Of a stretch of DNA of 64,000 nucleotides, positions 13,401 through 21,009 are shown piece by piece. The number at the start of each line of letters is the position of its first letter. Within the stretch, counting starts at the first letter, position 1. Source of the DNA: Branchiostoma floridae (lineage: Eukaryota; Chordata; Leptocardii; Amphioxiformes; Branchiostomatidae); contig NC_049991.1 of assembly GCF_000003815.2 (NCBI RefSeq), positions 22,248,435-22,312,434 on the forward strand, in the 5' to 3' direction. Position numbers and translations under genes: made by a program. Under the pieces are notes generated by a model. It was given only the letters and a program-made list of their open reading frames with translations, had not been told where the DNA came from and searched no databases.

Positions 13401-16319
13401 GTTATATGTATTGTATTGAGTTGTTCTACCACTTCATTCTGGAGATGCTTAAGACTAGTTACTGTGATGGATGTCACTCGAAGAGTCCAGAAGAAATCTA
13501 TGGATCTTATCGAGTTGTAGACATTGAATTGTCTTTAATTGAGGCTAAATTCACAGTTTTTATGAAACAGTTTATACAATTTCAAACCAAAAATAAAATA
13601 CGCTACGGAAAAACAAATATCCAAACATGTGGTCTTTACCGGTATGTATCCCCATTTACTACTAGTCACGTACATTTGCAAATTTTCAGAAGAGGAGATA
13701 AGGGTTTAACAGTTCACTATTTTGGGTTGTGCAAGTAAGTTTCTTTTGGTGCAAGTTACCTTTGGCTTAACTTGCACAGGTGCAAGTTGACTGAAAAGTG
13801 TATTTCGAGCCCTGCATGTCCTGCACGTGCTTCGGAAAGTGACATTCCTGCACAGGAAATAAACAAATAAACAAACAAACAAACAAACAACAACTAGGCA
13901 TGTCCTGCACATGCTTCGGGAAGTGACATTCCTGCACAGGAAATAAACAAATAAATAAACAAACAAACAAACAAACAAACAACTAGGCATGTCCTGCACA
14001 TGCTTCGGGAAGTGACATTCCTGTATGGGAAATAAACAAATAAACAAACAAACAACAACTAGGCATGTCCTGCACATGCTTCGGGAAGTGACATTCCTGG
14101 ATGGGAAATAAACAAATAAATAAACAAACAAAGAAACAACAACTAGGCATGTCCTGCACATGCTTCGGAAAATGACATTCCTACACAGGAAATAAACAAA
14201 TTAATAAACAAACAAACAACAACTAGGCATGTCCTGCACATGCTTCGGGAAGTGACATTCCTGTATGGGAAATAAACAAATTAATAAACAAACAAACAAC
14301 AACTAGGCATGTCCTGCACATGCTTCCGGAAATGGATTTCTGCACATGGAATAAACAAATAAATAAACAAACAAACAACTAGACATGTCCCCCTGGTGTT
14401 GTTTGTTTAGCGTAGTGGCCACAAATTAAAGCGTAGTGGCCCACTACGCTAAAAATTAAAATGCACTAGCTAGAACCTGCTTCTGTAATTCTGGGTTCTG
14501 TGACAGTTGATGACTGTCTTCACAGCTGCAGCATCTCTGTAATCCCCACAACAATCACATGTTGGACTGCTCCGGTACTGACATCACAGTCATTACACAT
14601 GTAGTAATCACATTCCAAACTCATCACTACATCATCACGTCTTGCCATGTAGGTAATAGACTCAGTACTAAAACTGATGACTCCCGTAGTTTTTATGTTT
14701 GATGCACATTTATATAGCAACTTTGCAGGCCATCAGTAGATATTTTTCTGTAGATTCATTCGTGAATCTTTGTGGTACTGGTAGTGCCTTCAGTTACACC
14801 ATGCATACACTCCAAATATAATTTAGGGTGAGTTTTTTTTCTACCTGAGTCTCTCATGTGTAGCTGTGCTGCTGTAATATATAAGTATGTGTTCAATGTT
14901 TATCAGGGTCTAACTCAAGGGGCCTGTTGTAGAATTTCCTTTGGGGCATGTAAATCCTAGACTTGGGCCGTGTAGAGTAGAGTAGAGTGGTATCAGGACA
15001 ACTCGTCCCCAGTCAATCAGGACGACTCGGCACCTAGCCCAGGACAACTCATCCCTTAGTTTAGGACATGTCGGCACCACATATACTCAGTACATCATTT
15101 GTGTAATTTGGGCTCGTAAAACACTTTTAACAATCTGGGAGCTCTAGTCGATCTCATGACTATAATTTTCGCTTTGCTAGGCAAATATTTTCATAGCGTC
15201 GGCGAACTTGGGTGTGCTCTGAGCGGAACCACTGTGACCTTGTCGGCCCCGGCCGTCAGTTCACCCGAGTCTGCTCAGAGACTACTGGATTACATTATAT
15301 ACATGTAGGCTAAAAATGACATTATGAAACATACACTAAGCTTCTTGGTCTTTGTGAATATGCTCTGTTTCTGTAACGTTATATTTCAAATAAAGCTTAC
15401 TCGTATTTTGAGTGTAATTTTTGAGTGACGCTTCCGGTCCTGTTCGTGGACATAAAGTCCAATTGAAGAATAAAATGAAAGGCTGTATATTATCTATAGA
15501 TACCCCAATTGGGGTAATTTTGTTGCTTGGACAGGTCCAAAACTAAGGTGCCGAGTTGACCTGTGCTGGGTGCCGAGTTGTCCTGATTGTTCAGGGGCCC
15601 AGTCGTCCCAGGTGCCGAGTTGTCTCGGAATCGAGTAGAGTAACTGTACAGTTATTTGGTTGGGTAAAAGTAACACTTGAGTTGGAACAGCTCCTGCATG
15701 TGTGTGTAGGTTCTGGAAATAGTCAGGCATGCAGGCTACAACTGAGTCAGTCCTGAGATGTATACAGCTGTAAAGCTGTAATGTGCATATGTCACTCTAT
15801 GTGTACACATGTCTGAGTCAGTGCTGATGAGTTTGTCCACCCAGTCTGCCCCTCCCCAACATTCCACCCTTCCGTCCACAGTCATGACAGTTGTGCCTTC
15901 CGTTATAACGTCAACACCACAAACGCCACAATGGAAAATGTCGGTTTTCTGGACAGGCATGATCACAGACAGTTCTACCTCGCCCTGCCTGCAGCTGTGT
16001 GTCTGTACGCCAGGCCTGGTGTGTGAGACTCGCGGAGAATCCGAGCCCGGGCTCCGCAAACAGACCCGCAAACAGACCGGACCTTCCCAAAACAGCAACA
16101 CTGGCCCGGGGGAACCCAGACGAAACCGGACACCGCGACTTTCAAACCTCAACATCTCCCTCATCCTGCGTCGGATTGTTCTCATATTCGCACAACACGA
16201 TCAACAGGAGGTCCTTTACAAATGTATTTCATGGAATATTGTGTAGAGGAACTTACCGAGAAGTCATTCCGACTTAAATCGACGCCTCGGACGAACGGCA
16301 GGACCCCAGTGGCCGCCAT
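1325..16319 (-). CDS. FLII: FLII (Flightless-I homologue), 5' part: 12 coding exons, leucine-rich repeat half
   Basis: Spliced minus-strand gene. Exons in transcript order: 16319-16257, 12775-12665, 12278-12204, 11977-11897, 11653-11568, 11248-11172, 9865-9677, 9331-9215, 7831-7773, 6944-6787, 2116-2032, 1484-1325. Together they give 1261 bp, about 420 residues. All junctions are GT-AG and every reading phase closes. The protein starts [16 protein letters not shown] and runs as a continuous ladder of leucine-rich repeats with landmarks such as [27 protein letters not shown] and [10 protein letters not shown], all of which match the N-terminal half of animal Flightless-I. In that family the LRR half binds partners such as LRRFIP proteins, and a C-terminal set of gelsolin repeats binds actin. 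The gelsolin repeats must lie left of base 1. The introns, especially intron 10 (2117-6786) and intron 1 (12776-16256), are swollen by tandem repeats and transposons. The family assignment is very secure. Confidence 0.94.
1485..1738. repeat. ~105-bp repeats carrying copies of the FLII exon 12 acceptor
   Basis: GTCTGGGGA(A/G)GGAGGAGACAGG, which on the minus strand is the pyrimidine tract and acceptor of exon 12, recurs at about 1604 and 1709. The copies are separated by TGCTACTGACATG and CAGTTAACACATGTAAACTT spacers. Confidence 0.65.
2032..2116 (-). CDS. FLII: FLII exon 11
   Basis: 85 bp. It completes Arg, then [20 protein letters not shown] to LTDLE. It matches [20 protein letters not shown] in vertebrate FLII. 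Acceptor gttag, donor gtgaga. Confidence 0.92.
2117..3889. other. FLII intron 10, unique part
   Basis: No exon, transposon end or strong repeat was found. The stretch starts with an (AAAC)n run next to the exon 11 acceptor and is otherwise ordinary intron sequence. Confidence 0.4.
3890..4215. repeat. Minisatellite, ~57-bp unit, about five copies
   Basis: Units contain AAGGGCTGTGTATGGGGGTT, GGCCTGTGTGCATTTCTTCT and TACACATGT. The hAT-like element beginning at 4236 inserted just beyond its edge. Confidence 0.75.
4236..5124. mobile_element. hAT-like non-autonomous element, copy 1, split by a LINE fragment
   Basis: It begins CAGGGTTGTAGCCAGC and ends GCTGGCTACAACCCTG, a 16-bp terminal inverted repeat. 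It is flanked by the 8-bp direct repeat TCAGAAAG (4228-4235 and 5125-5132). The 361-bp copy at 41868 aligns along its length and lacks the internal 4261-4790 segment, which identifies that segment as a later insertion. Eight-bp target duplication and CAGGG ends are typical of hAT elements. There is no transposase coding, so it moved in trans. Confidence 0.88.
4261..4790 (+). mobile_element. 5'-truncated non-LTR retrotransposon (CR1/Jockey/L2-type) nested in the hAT element
   Basis: The frame to 4541 encodes the C-terminal end of a LINE reverse transcriptase protein: [19 protein letters not shown], then SRYSLRNS, and [20 protein letters not shown]. About 250 bp of 3' UTR follow, then an (AAAT)n tail at 4775-4790. 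The surrounding GAAATCAT and AAATCAT look like a target duplication overlapping the tail. Family placement beyond a CR1-like C-terminus is not possible by eye. Confidence 0.8.
5330..5485. repeat. Minisatellite, ~54-bp unit, three copies
   Basis: Units contain AACCCCCATGTAGAGCCCC, TGTGTAAACCTGACCCTGCT and ATGTTGGCAGGA. The array lies in FLII intron 10. Confidence 0.75.
5588..6440. repeat. Minisatellite, 73-bp unit, about eleven copies
   Basis: Units contain ACAACATTACCAACCGCA, GGTCACGGACTGAACCATTG and GGACAGCGGGGGTCAGACAC. The first copies are very uniform, while those after 5950 are diverged or shortened. The array lies in FLII intron 10. Confidence 0.85.
6484..6786. repeat. Junction-derived array: five extra copies of the FLII exon 10 donor end
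   Basis: Copies at about 6499, 6551, 6602, 6662 and 6719 repeat the last 36 bp of exon 10 (on the plus strand CTGCAGAGCCCCTCGGGGAT onward) with donor gtgggta. They are joined by (TTTG)n of variable length. The authentic exon 10 is the right-most copy. Confidence 0.9.
6787..6944 (-). CDS. FLII: FLII exon 10
   Basis: 158 bp, residues 287-339: [20 protein letters not shown] to [13 protein letters not shown]. Its final 36 bp plus donor gtgggt are repeated five more times downstream in the intron (6499-6778). Phase 2 exit. Confidence 0.92.
7020..7505. repeat. Minisatellite, ~22-25-bp unit
   Basis: Around twenty variants of GACCTACAGTGGTAAGGGTC, with scattered AACCTGCAGTGGTAGGG units. The array lies in FLII intron 9. 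Confidence 0.8.
7773..7831 (-). CDS. FLII: FLII exon 9
   Basis: 59 bp. It completes the split Asp codon, then [19 protein letters not shown], corresponding to the DQWVHVETLNLS-type LRR of vertebrate FLII. It is too short and too split to appear as an open frame alone. Donor gttagt. Confidence 0.88.
7832..9214. other. FLII intron 8, unannotated
   Basis: No repeat array, transposon end or additional exon was recognised between exons 9 and 8. Short open frames here do not resemble any family. Confidence 0.4.
9215..9331 (-). CDS. FLII: FLII exon 8
   Basis: 117 bp, residues 228-266: [19 protein letters not shown], then [20 protein letters not shown]. Phase 1 at both ends; acceptor ccacag, donor gtgggt. 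Confidence 0.91.
9365..9676. repeat. Junction-derived array: two extra copies of the FLII exon 7 donor end
   Basis: Segments at about 9407-9475 and 9533-9603 repeat the last ~70 bp of exon 7 (ending LVNLT) with the gt(c/g)tgtacctc donor. They are separated by TGACATGTGACAGACATG runs. Units are about 130 bp. The copies have missense differences but remain close to the exon. Confidence 0.88.
9677..9865 (-). CDS. FLII: FLII exon 7
   Basis: 189 bp, residues 164-227: [16 protein letters not shown] through [18 protein letters not shown] to LVNLT. Its 3' end with donor is duplicated twice downstream (9407-9676) and its 5' end with acceptor about six times upstream (9870-10520). Only this copy is complete from acceptor to donor. 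Confidence 0.92.
9870..10520. repeat. Junction-derived array: about six partial copies of the FLII exon 7 acceptor end
   Basis: GGTGCACCAGCTGCCGCATC, TGGGGCGGGAG and (G/T)CTCTGAAAC recur near 9925, 10030, 10180, 10310, 10398 and 10486. On the minus strand each reads tttcag followed by the start of exon 7 ([12 protein letters not shown]). Spacers are rich in ACATGTA and GGGGTAAACACTAACAT. Confidence 0.85.
10606..11040. repeat. Minisatellite, 30-bp unit, about fourteen copies
   Basis: Variants of AACAACCTTCAGCACACCCA followed by CACAAACTCT. The unit length is a multiple of three, so it is open in several frames without being a gene. The array lies in FLII intron 6. Confidence 0.9.
11172..11248 (-). 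CDS. FLII: FLII exon 6
   Basis: 77 bp. It completes the split Arg codon, then [20 protein letters not shown] and [15 protein letters not shown] is almost invariant in FLII. It ends one base into a Glu codon, donor gtacgt. Confidence 0.92.
11568..11653 (-). CDS. FLII: FLII exon 5
   Basis: 86 bp, residues 111-139 (partial last codon). It carries [19 protein letters not shown] and LVLNLSNN, and ends two bases into an Arg codon at donor gtgagt. Confidence 0.92.
11897..11977 (-). CDS. FLII: FLII exon 4
   Basis: 27 codons, residues 84-110, [19 protein letters not shown] to ELSVL. It matches the family segment containing N(S/T)G(V/I)P. Phase 0, donor gtgagt. Confidence 0.92.
12204..12278 (-). CDS. 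FLII: FLII exon 3
   Basis: 25 codons, residues 59-83, [13 protein letters not shown] to LAALPNLR, phase 0 at both ends. The acceptor is ttgcag and the donor gtcagt. It corresponds to the second and third LRRs of FLII. Confidence 0.91.
12665..12775 (-). CDS. FLII: FLII exon 2
   Basis: 37 codons, residues 22-58, from [11 protein letters not shown] to LADLKKL, phase 0 at both ends. It contains LRR segments [19 protein letters not shown]. Its first 33 bp and the acceptor are copied about eleven times in the upstream intron (array to 14390); this copy alone continues into a full exon. Confidence 0.92.
12743..14390. repeat. Junction-derived array: about eleven extra copies of the FLII exon 2 acceptor end, 76-bp unit
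   Basis: Each unit carries the first 33 bp of exon 2 ([11 protein letters not shown] on the minus strand), its acceptor (cctgtatggg or cctgcacagg on the plus strand) and an A-rich spacer ending CAACAACTAGG. Copies begin at 12743 (authentic), 12819, 12895, 12971 and 13047, and resume after an inserted transposon at 13814 to about 14390. The left copies are nearly identical, the right ones more diverged. Confidence 0.92.
13053..13813. mobile_element. Inverted-repeat DNA transposon inserted in the exon 2-derived array
   Basis: 761 bp. The ends are AGGGCTCGAAATAC and its reverse complement (14-bp TIR), flanked by GCATGTC on both sides (13046-13052 and 13814-13820). Subterminal GTGCAAGTTA motifs occur in inverted orientation near both ends. 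The open frame 13406-13738 (110 codons) has no recognisable transposase motif, so the element is probably non-autonomous. A solo left end of the same family lies at 22920. Confidence 0.8.
14406..14455. repeat. Short inverted repeat GCGTAGTGG-C-CCACTACGC
   Basis: A 19-bp near-perfect palindrome at 14431-14449, with a further direct copy of TTTAGCGTAGTGGCC just upstream. It may be a remnant of a small transposon end. No flanking duplication was found. Confidence 0.4.
14989..15632. mobile_element. MULE-like MITE, GGTATC family, copy 1
   Basis: 644 bp, flanked by the 9-bp direct repeat GAGTAGAGT (14980-14988 and 15633-15641). It starts GGTATCAGGACAACTCG and ends CCGAGTTGTCTCGGAATC, with further CGACTCGGCACC/GGTGCCGAGT motifs stacked inside each end in inverted orientation. 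No coding sequence. Nine-bp duplications with long ends fit Mutator-like elements. Second copy at 56036. Confidence 0.85.
16257..16319 (-). CDS. FLII: FLII exon 1 (start codon)
   Basis: 21 codons, [21 protein letters not shown], ending at donor gtaagt in phase 0. The ATG lies in CAAGATGGCGGCC, a YY1-like element over the start. The match to the N-terminus of vertebrate FLII fixes the start. Confidence 0.93.
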
Positions 16320-17737
16320 CTTGGTAGCCGTCGGCATTGTGGGTACAGCGGAACGGTGGACCCGGCAAACATGGAGGGGTGGTAAAGAAATTCGTGTGAT
16401 AATAGTATAGTATTAACATCTTTTTGTGATAATATATCTACTATATAACAATAAAAATCTACTATCAAATATCATGTCAAACTTACATTTCCGTATATTG
16501 CACATTTTGCTCTTTTACAAATTTCAAATCTCTACATAGCCAGATTTCCCCCTATAATGTATATTATGGACTCGCCTGATAGTTTAACCCCGAATGACCT
16601 CACCAGCCCAACTGCCACAGAAGATAGACAGCAGAAAAGGTTGGGTTTAAATTTCTTGTTATAAAAACTCAGGAACGTTTTTCGTGTTCCGTTTGATGAC
16701 TGCTAGTCTACTTTGTTTGCACGGAAAACCCGTGAGATGGAACGGTGTTGTATATGACAGGCAGAGGGGGAGGATTTTGCAGCTAATAGGACAACGTTAT
16801 ATGGAAATTCTTGTCAACAAACATGCAGGGAAAACATGTTACATGGTGTTACAGTTTATAGGATGCTGTATTCTTCTATGTCTTCATCTGGGTGTCTGTC
16901 AATCTTAATTTTTTATCCTGTGTTCTTGTTACCTGGACCAGGAATTGTTAGATAAAGATTTTTCTTTGGAATCACTCAGAATAACCCAACTTGGCCAAGT
17001 CAAGTTTTTATTGGTCTATCATCATTTAGTTTCTAAAAAGATTTAGGAACAAAAGCCCACTGAATAATTTTGAAGCTGTTTCCAAAATCTTACATACTGT
17101 GTCTCTGTAAGTCTGACAATGCTATAAGGAGCCGGTTCATAATGATAATTCACTTTGTAGTAATACAGTAGGTCTACAAAGACTGGACTGCCAAAGCAGT
17201 GCTGCCTTTGGTAATTTGCTGGTGGAGTGGAGGCACCTCGAACACAGGACCTCCATTTTCCGTCCCTTCTCTAGAAAGACTAATTGCACCTCTCCTTCCT
17301 CATCAGTGTCTTCATTCACCTCCAACCAGGATGATTCATTGAACCAGGAGCACTATAGTAACAGTATAACTATAGTCTATGTCACCTGATTCACATCAGC
17401 AGGTTGGGGAGCAGTGAACTGGCCCAACCCCAACTCGAAGCTGTCAGCTGTTAGTGATGGGCCAGTGTGTTTAGGTGGAATGTTCCAACAGTTTTTAGGA
17501 AAAGACTGGCTCAATATAGTGTCCGTTCTGCATGTAAAAGTGTTAATGAATAACTTTGATGAACCGTAAAGTTGAAAGACTAAAAGATGCGCCTGTTTCG
17601 TTCCAGATGTGGGAGGCGTGGCTGTGTGGGACATGTGAGCTGTTTCTGCCGGACCTTCGTTCTGTCCACATTGACCTGCCCTGCTGACGGAGTTCCTGAC
17701 CCCCCTACAGACCCCCCCCTACACCCCCCCTCCAGCC
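16320..17737. promoter_or_regulatory. Head-to-head intergenic region, likely shared FLII/MIEF promoter
   Basis: The FLII and MIEF start codons are 1.4 kb apart on opposite strands, with no repeat array or transposon between them, unlike the surrounding DNA. A YY1-like CAAGATGGCGGC covers the FLII start. No TATA box was recognised for either gene. Promoter function is inferred from the arrangement. Confidence 0.5.
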
Positions 17738-17801
17738 ATGGCCTCCACCCGCAGCAGGGGGGACGGTGGGCTGATGTACTGGGGACTCAAGGTGCTGGCA
17801 G
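17738..17801 (+). CDS. MIEF1: MIEF exon 1 (start codon)
   Basis: 21 codons plus one base: MASTRSRGDG, GLMYWGLKVLA. The start lies in CCAGCCATGG, a good Kozak context. Donor gtcggt is weak, but the phase-1 join to exon 2 rebuilds a continuous membrane helix. A spaced copy of the donor-side GTACTCAAGGTGCTGGCAGG follows at 17870. Confidence 0.8.
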
Positions 17802-20299
17802 GTCGGTACCGGTACCAGGGTTACTAGTACTCTGGTACTCACGGTGTTTAACTGTTACTGTTACTGTAGTACTCAAGGTGCTGGCAGGTTGGTACCAAGG
17901 TTACTCGTACTGTCTCTCTCATGGCAGGTTGTTGTGCCATATACGATGATATAGCCTTTACTCATTGAGTCTTTTATCAGTCACAATGTGAAAATTTCTG
18001 CAGTTCATGTGTGTACAGTAGTGGATACTGTGCCAAGCATGTACAAGCATGAGTGTTGCAAACTTTGACTTTGAGTTGACTGTAATGTTGTTGTGTGATC
18101 TGTCCACAGTCGACGCTGTAGGGCTGTTAGGATTTCACCATGGTCAATATTGACTGAAGGAGGCCATATATATCACGATATATACTATTAATGTACATGT
18201 AGCATGTGTTTTGTGTATGTAAGTTATTGTAAGATCTCCTCCCTTCCAGGTGCGGCAGGGGCTGCGGTGGTGGGCGCGGCCGCCTGGGCTGCCAAGAACT
18301 TCTACGAGTCATCCGACGCTGACCCCCGACCTCCCGGTGACCCCCGCCCCCCCGCAGACCGTGCCTGGCACGAGTCTGAGGAGTCCAGCGACGAGGAAAC
18401 ACGAGAAAAGGCGAAGGAACGCCTCCCCAGATCCAACGCCTGCTCCCCTTACAAAAGAGCCTCCCCGAAACAGGGGAAAATGGACAGGAAAAGTCTCCTA
18501 CACAAACTACGCCGTTACCATGACAACCTGGTAGAGATTCCGCAGAACGAGATCGACATGGCGAAGGAGGTGACACAGATCATCACCGCGGCGATACGAG
18601 ACTTTATAAAAACGAAGAAGCCGGAGCTGCCGCTGGGCGAGCTGTACCCGGACGGACACGTGTACGACGGGATGAAGGTTATCCGTGCGGACCAGACGAG
18701 CGTGATGGCGCCCATGAGCCTCGACGTGAACATGTGGCAGCTGGTGCCCGGGGAGGAGACCGTCCTGTGCGTCCCCGGCTGGTGCCTGATTCGCAGGCAG
18801 AACGTGGACTACTTCCCCATGGGCACCAGCGGGTGGGACCACTTTGTTATAGGGGGGTACCTGTCCCCGCGGGTGGTGATGAAGATGTTCATCCGGATGG
18901 TGCAGGAGAGCATCAACTGGCCCTCCCTCAGCCACGCCTTCGGCTTCCAGGTCCGGCCCGCCATGCGGGGCCTCACCGCCGCACTGGACGTGTTCTACGG
19001 GAGCGACCTTCAGCACCGCGTGCACATCACGCTCACGCCCTCCATCCGCTTCGAGAACCTGGAGCTGGTTGCCGTGCCACACCCGGCGATACAGCGGGCG
19101 GGGCGGCCGGACGGGCTGGAGAGTCACCAGAACCTGTGGCGGGAGTCGTTCCTGGAGGCCGAGCGCATCAAGCTGGAGACACTGGAGGACGGGATCGGGT
19201 GTCACCGCGTCTGTCTCAAGGTCGTCAAGGCCGTGACGGAGACGAACACGGAGCTACGGGCGCTCAGGTACGAGCACCTGCTGCACCTGATGTTCCACCT
19301 GTGCGACAAGGAGACCAGGTGGGAGCCGGACCACCTGGTGGACAGGTGAGAAACAGCTGTTACATGTAGACATGTTAGGGCTCAGGTACGAGCACCTGCT
19401 GCACCTGATGTTCCACCTGTGTGACAAGGAGACCAGGTGGGAGCCGGACCACCTGGTGGACAGGTGAGACACAGCTGTTACATGTAGACATGTTAGGGCT
19501 CAGGTACGAGCACCTGCTGCACCTGATGTTCCACCTGTGTGACAAGGAGACCAGGTGGGAGCCGGACCACCTGGTGGACAGGTGAGACACAGCTGTTACA
19601 TGTAGACATGTTAGGGCTCAGGTACGAGCACCTGCTGCACCTGATGTTCCACCTGTGTGACAAGGAGACCAGGTGGGAGCCGGACCACCTGGTGGACAGG
19701 TGAGACACAGCTGTTACATGTAGACATGTTAGGGCTCAGGTACGAGCACCTGCTGCACCTGATGTTCCACCTGTGTGACAAGGAGACCAGGTGGGAGCCG
19801 GACCACCTGGTGGACAGGTGAGACACAGCTGTTACATGTAGACATGTTAGGGCTCAGGTACGAGCACCTGCTGTTCCACCTGTGTGACAAGGAGACCAGG
19901 TGGGAGCCGGACCACCTGGTGGACAGGTGAGACACAGTAAAAATACACGCAGTCATGTTGGACTACATTAACATGGATCAGTGTGAGTAGGGTCTGTAAA
20001 GCTGTATAGCTGGCCAGGTTACACAGTAAAGTTACAGCTGGCTACTACTAGGTTACCGGTATGTTGATGAACAGTATGAAACTGGTAAATATGTATACTG
20101 ACATTGCAGATTTGTGACTCATTACAGATATGAGGACATGCTGCAGTACCTGCAAGGTGCCCTTGCCCAGGGGGCGCTGCTGCACTACTTTGATGAGAGC
20201 GTGAACCTGTTCGCTGACCTTCGACCCGAGACGCTGAGCACGATGCACCAGGTGATGTCTCTCGCCGTGTCACACCCCGCCAGCCTGCTGCAGAGATGA
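17738..20299 (+). CDS. MIEF1: MIEF1/MIEF2 (MiD51/MiD49) orthologue, complete
   Basis: Mitochondrial outer-membrane adaptor which in vertebrates recruits the fission GTPase Drp1. Coding exons are 17738-17801, 18250-19345 and 20128-20299: 1332 bp, 443 aa, against 463 in human MiD51. Junctions are GT-AG in phases 1 and 2. Residues about 11-36 form a Gly/Ala-rich membrane segment (GLMYWGLKVL then AGAAGAAVVGAAAWAA), followed by a polar linker and a Mab21/nucleotidyltransferase-like domain. Diagnostic blocks are VPGEETVLCVPG, LIRRQNVDYFP, GGYLSP, INWPSL, and a C-terminal VNLFADLRPETL. It is a single pro-orthologue of both vertebrate paralogues by inference. The Drp1-recruiting loop differs from vertebrates (PMGTSGWDH where they have PRGSSYWDR). 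It lies divergently beside FLII, as MIEF2 does in human. Confidence 0.93.
18250..19345 (+). CDS. MIEF1: MIEF exon 2 (main exon)
   Basis: 1096 bp, acceptor ttccag, donor gtgaga. It encodes the second half of the membrane helix, the linker and nearly the whole Mab21-like domain. It is GC-rich compared with its flanks. Its last ~85 bp are copied five times in the following intron. Confidence 0.94.
19262..19931. repeat. Junction-derived array: five extra copies of the MIEF exon 2 donor end, 118-bp unit
   Basis: Units begin GCTCAGGTACGAGCACCTG, carry ~85 bp of exon 2 ending in the donor GACAG/gtgag, then ~33 bp of intron with GTTACATGTAGACATGTTAG. The first unit is the authentic exon end. Copies start near 19378, 19496, 19614, 19732 and 19850, the last with a small deletion. 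The intron copies are almost identical to each other. Confidence 0.94.
20128..20299 (+). CDS. MIEF1: MIEF exon 3 (stop codon)
   Basis: 172 bp, acceptor attacag. It encodes YEDMLQYLQGALAQGALLHY to the TGA. It matches the final helices of MiD49/51 (family form KVNLFAELTPEEI). Confidence 0.93.
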
Positions 20300-20300
20300 G

Positions 20301-20432
20301 GCTACCTGGACACACCTGGACACGCCTAGATACATCGGGACACGCCTAGATACACGTGGACACGCCTAGATACACCTGGACACGCCTAGATACACCTGGA
20401 CATGCCTAGATACACCTGGACACGCCTAGATA
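20301..20432. repeat. 20-bp tandem repeat in the MIEF 3' UTR
   Basis: About six copies of ACCTGGACACGCCTAGATAC start right after the MIEF stop codon. Confidence 0.85.
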
Positions 20433-20996
20433 TACCTGTTCTACACTCTACCTGCTGCAGGGGTGACAAAGAGTTCTAAAAAAGAAGCAGACAGCAGGGA
20501 ACAGACGATGTGTGGGTTGGAGGCGTTCCTGGTTCCAACATGGTGGAGGAGTGTCAGGTTACTTCAGGACTTGAGCAGACTGCTGTTTGCCCCAAGATGA
20601 CAGAAGAGAGTCAGGTTACCCCAATACTTCTCATCTTCCAACATGGTAGACGAGTATTCGCTTACAGTAGTACTTTACACCTTCCTGACTGGTTCTCCTG
20701 TGCTTCATCATGGAGGAGATGTGTCGGGTTACACCAGACCTTAACCAGGCTGAGCTCAGCTGCGATGCAGGCAGAACGGTACAACAGAGTTCCTCCATGG
20801 GGGGTAGACATCCCGTTAGATCCATGCAGTCAGACGTTTCAGATAGCGTCCACTGTCTTTCACCAGCGACTGAGTCAAAGACAAGTGTAACCTGTATATA
20901 CATGTATATTAAGTGAGTGTCTAAAGACTGAAGGCAAATATAAGGTGATACTGCACAGTCAACATAAGGAATAGTCTAGAATATTCTCTCTTTTGC

Positions 20997-21002
20997 AATA
21001 AA
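20997..21002 (+). terminator. Candidate MIEF polyadenylation signal AATAAA
   Basis: Canonical AATAAA about 700 bp after the MIEF stop codon, followed by T/G-containing sequence. It is the first such hexamer downstream on this strand that I noticed. Confidence 0.5.
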
Positions 21003-21009
21003 CAGATAT

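Noticed and set aside
13406..13738. 110-codon frame inside the 13053-13813 transposon as a transposase
   Set aside because: No hAT dimerisation, zinc-finger or catalytic motif visible. Too short to call.
18507..19205. 232-codon minus-strand frame
   Set aside because: Antisense shadow of MIEF exon 2, which matches a known family in the plus frame. The shadow arises from GC-rich third positions.
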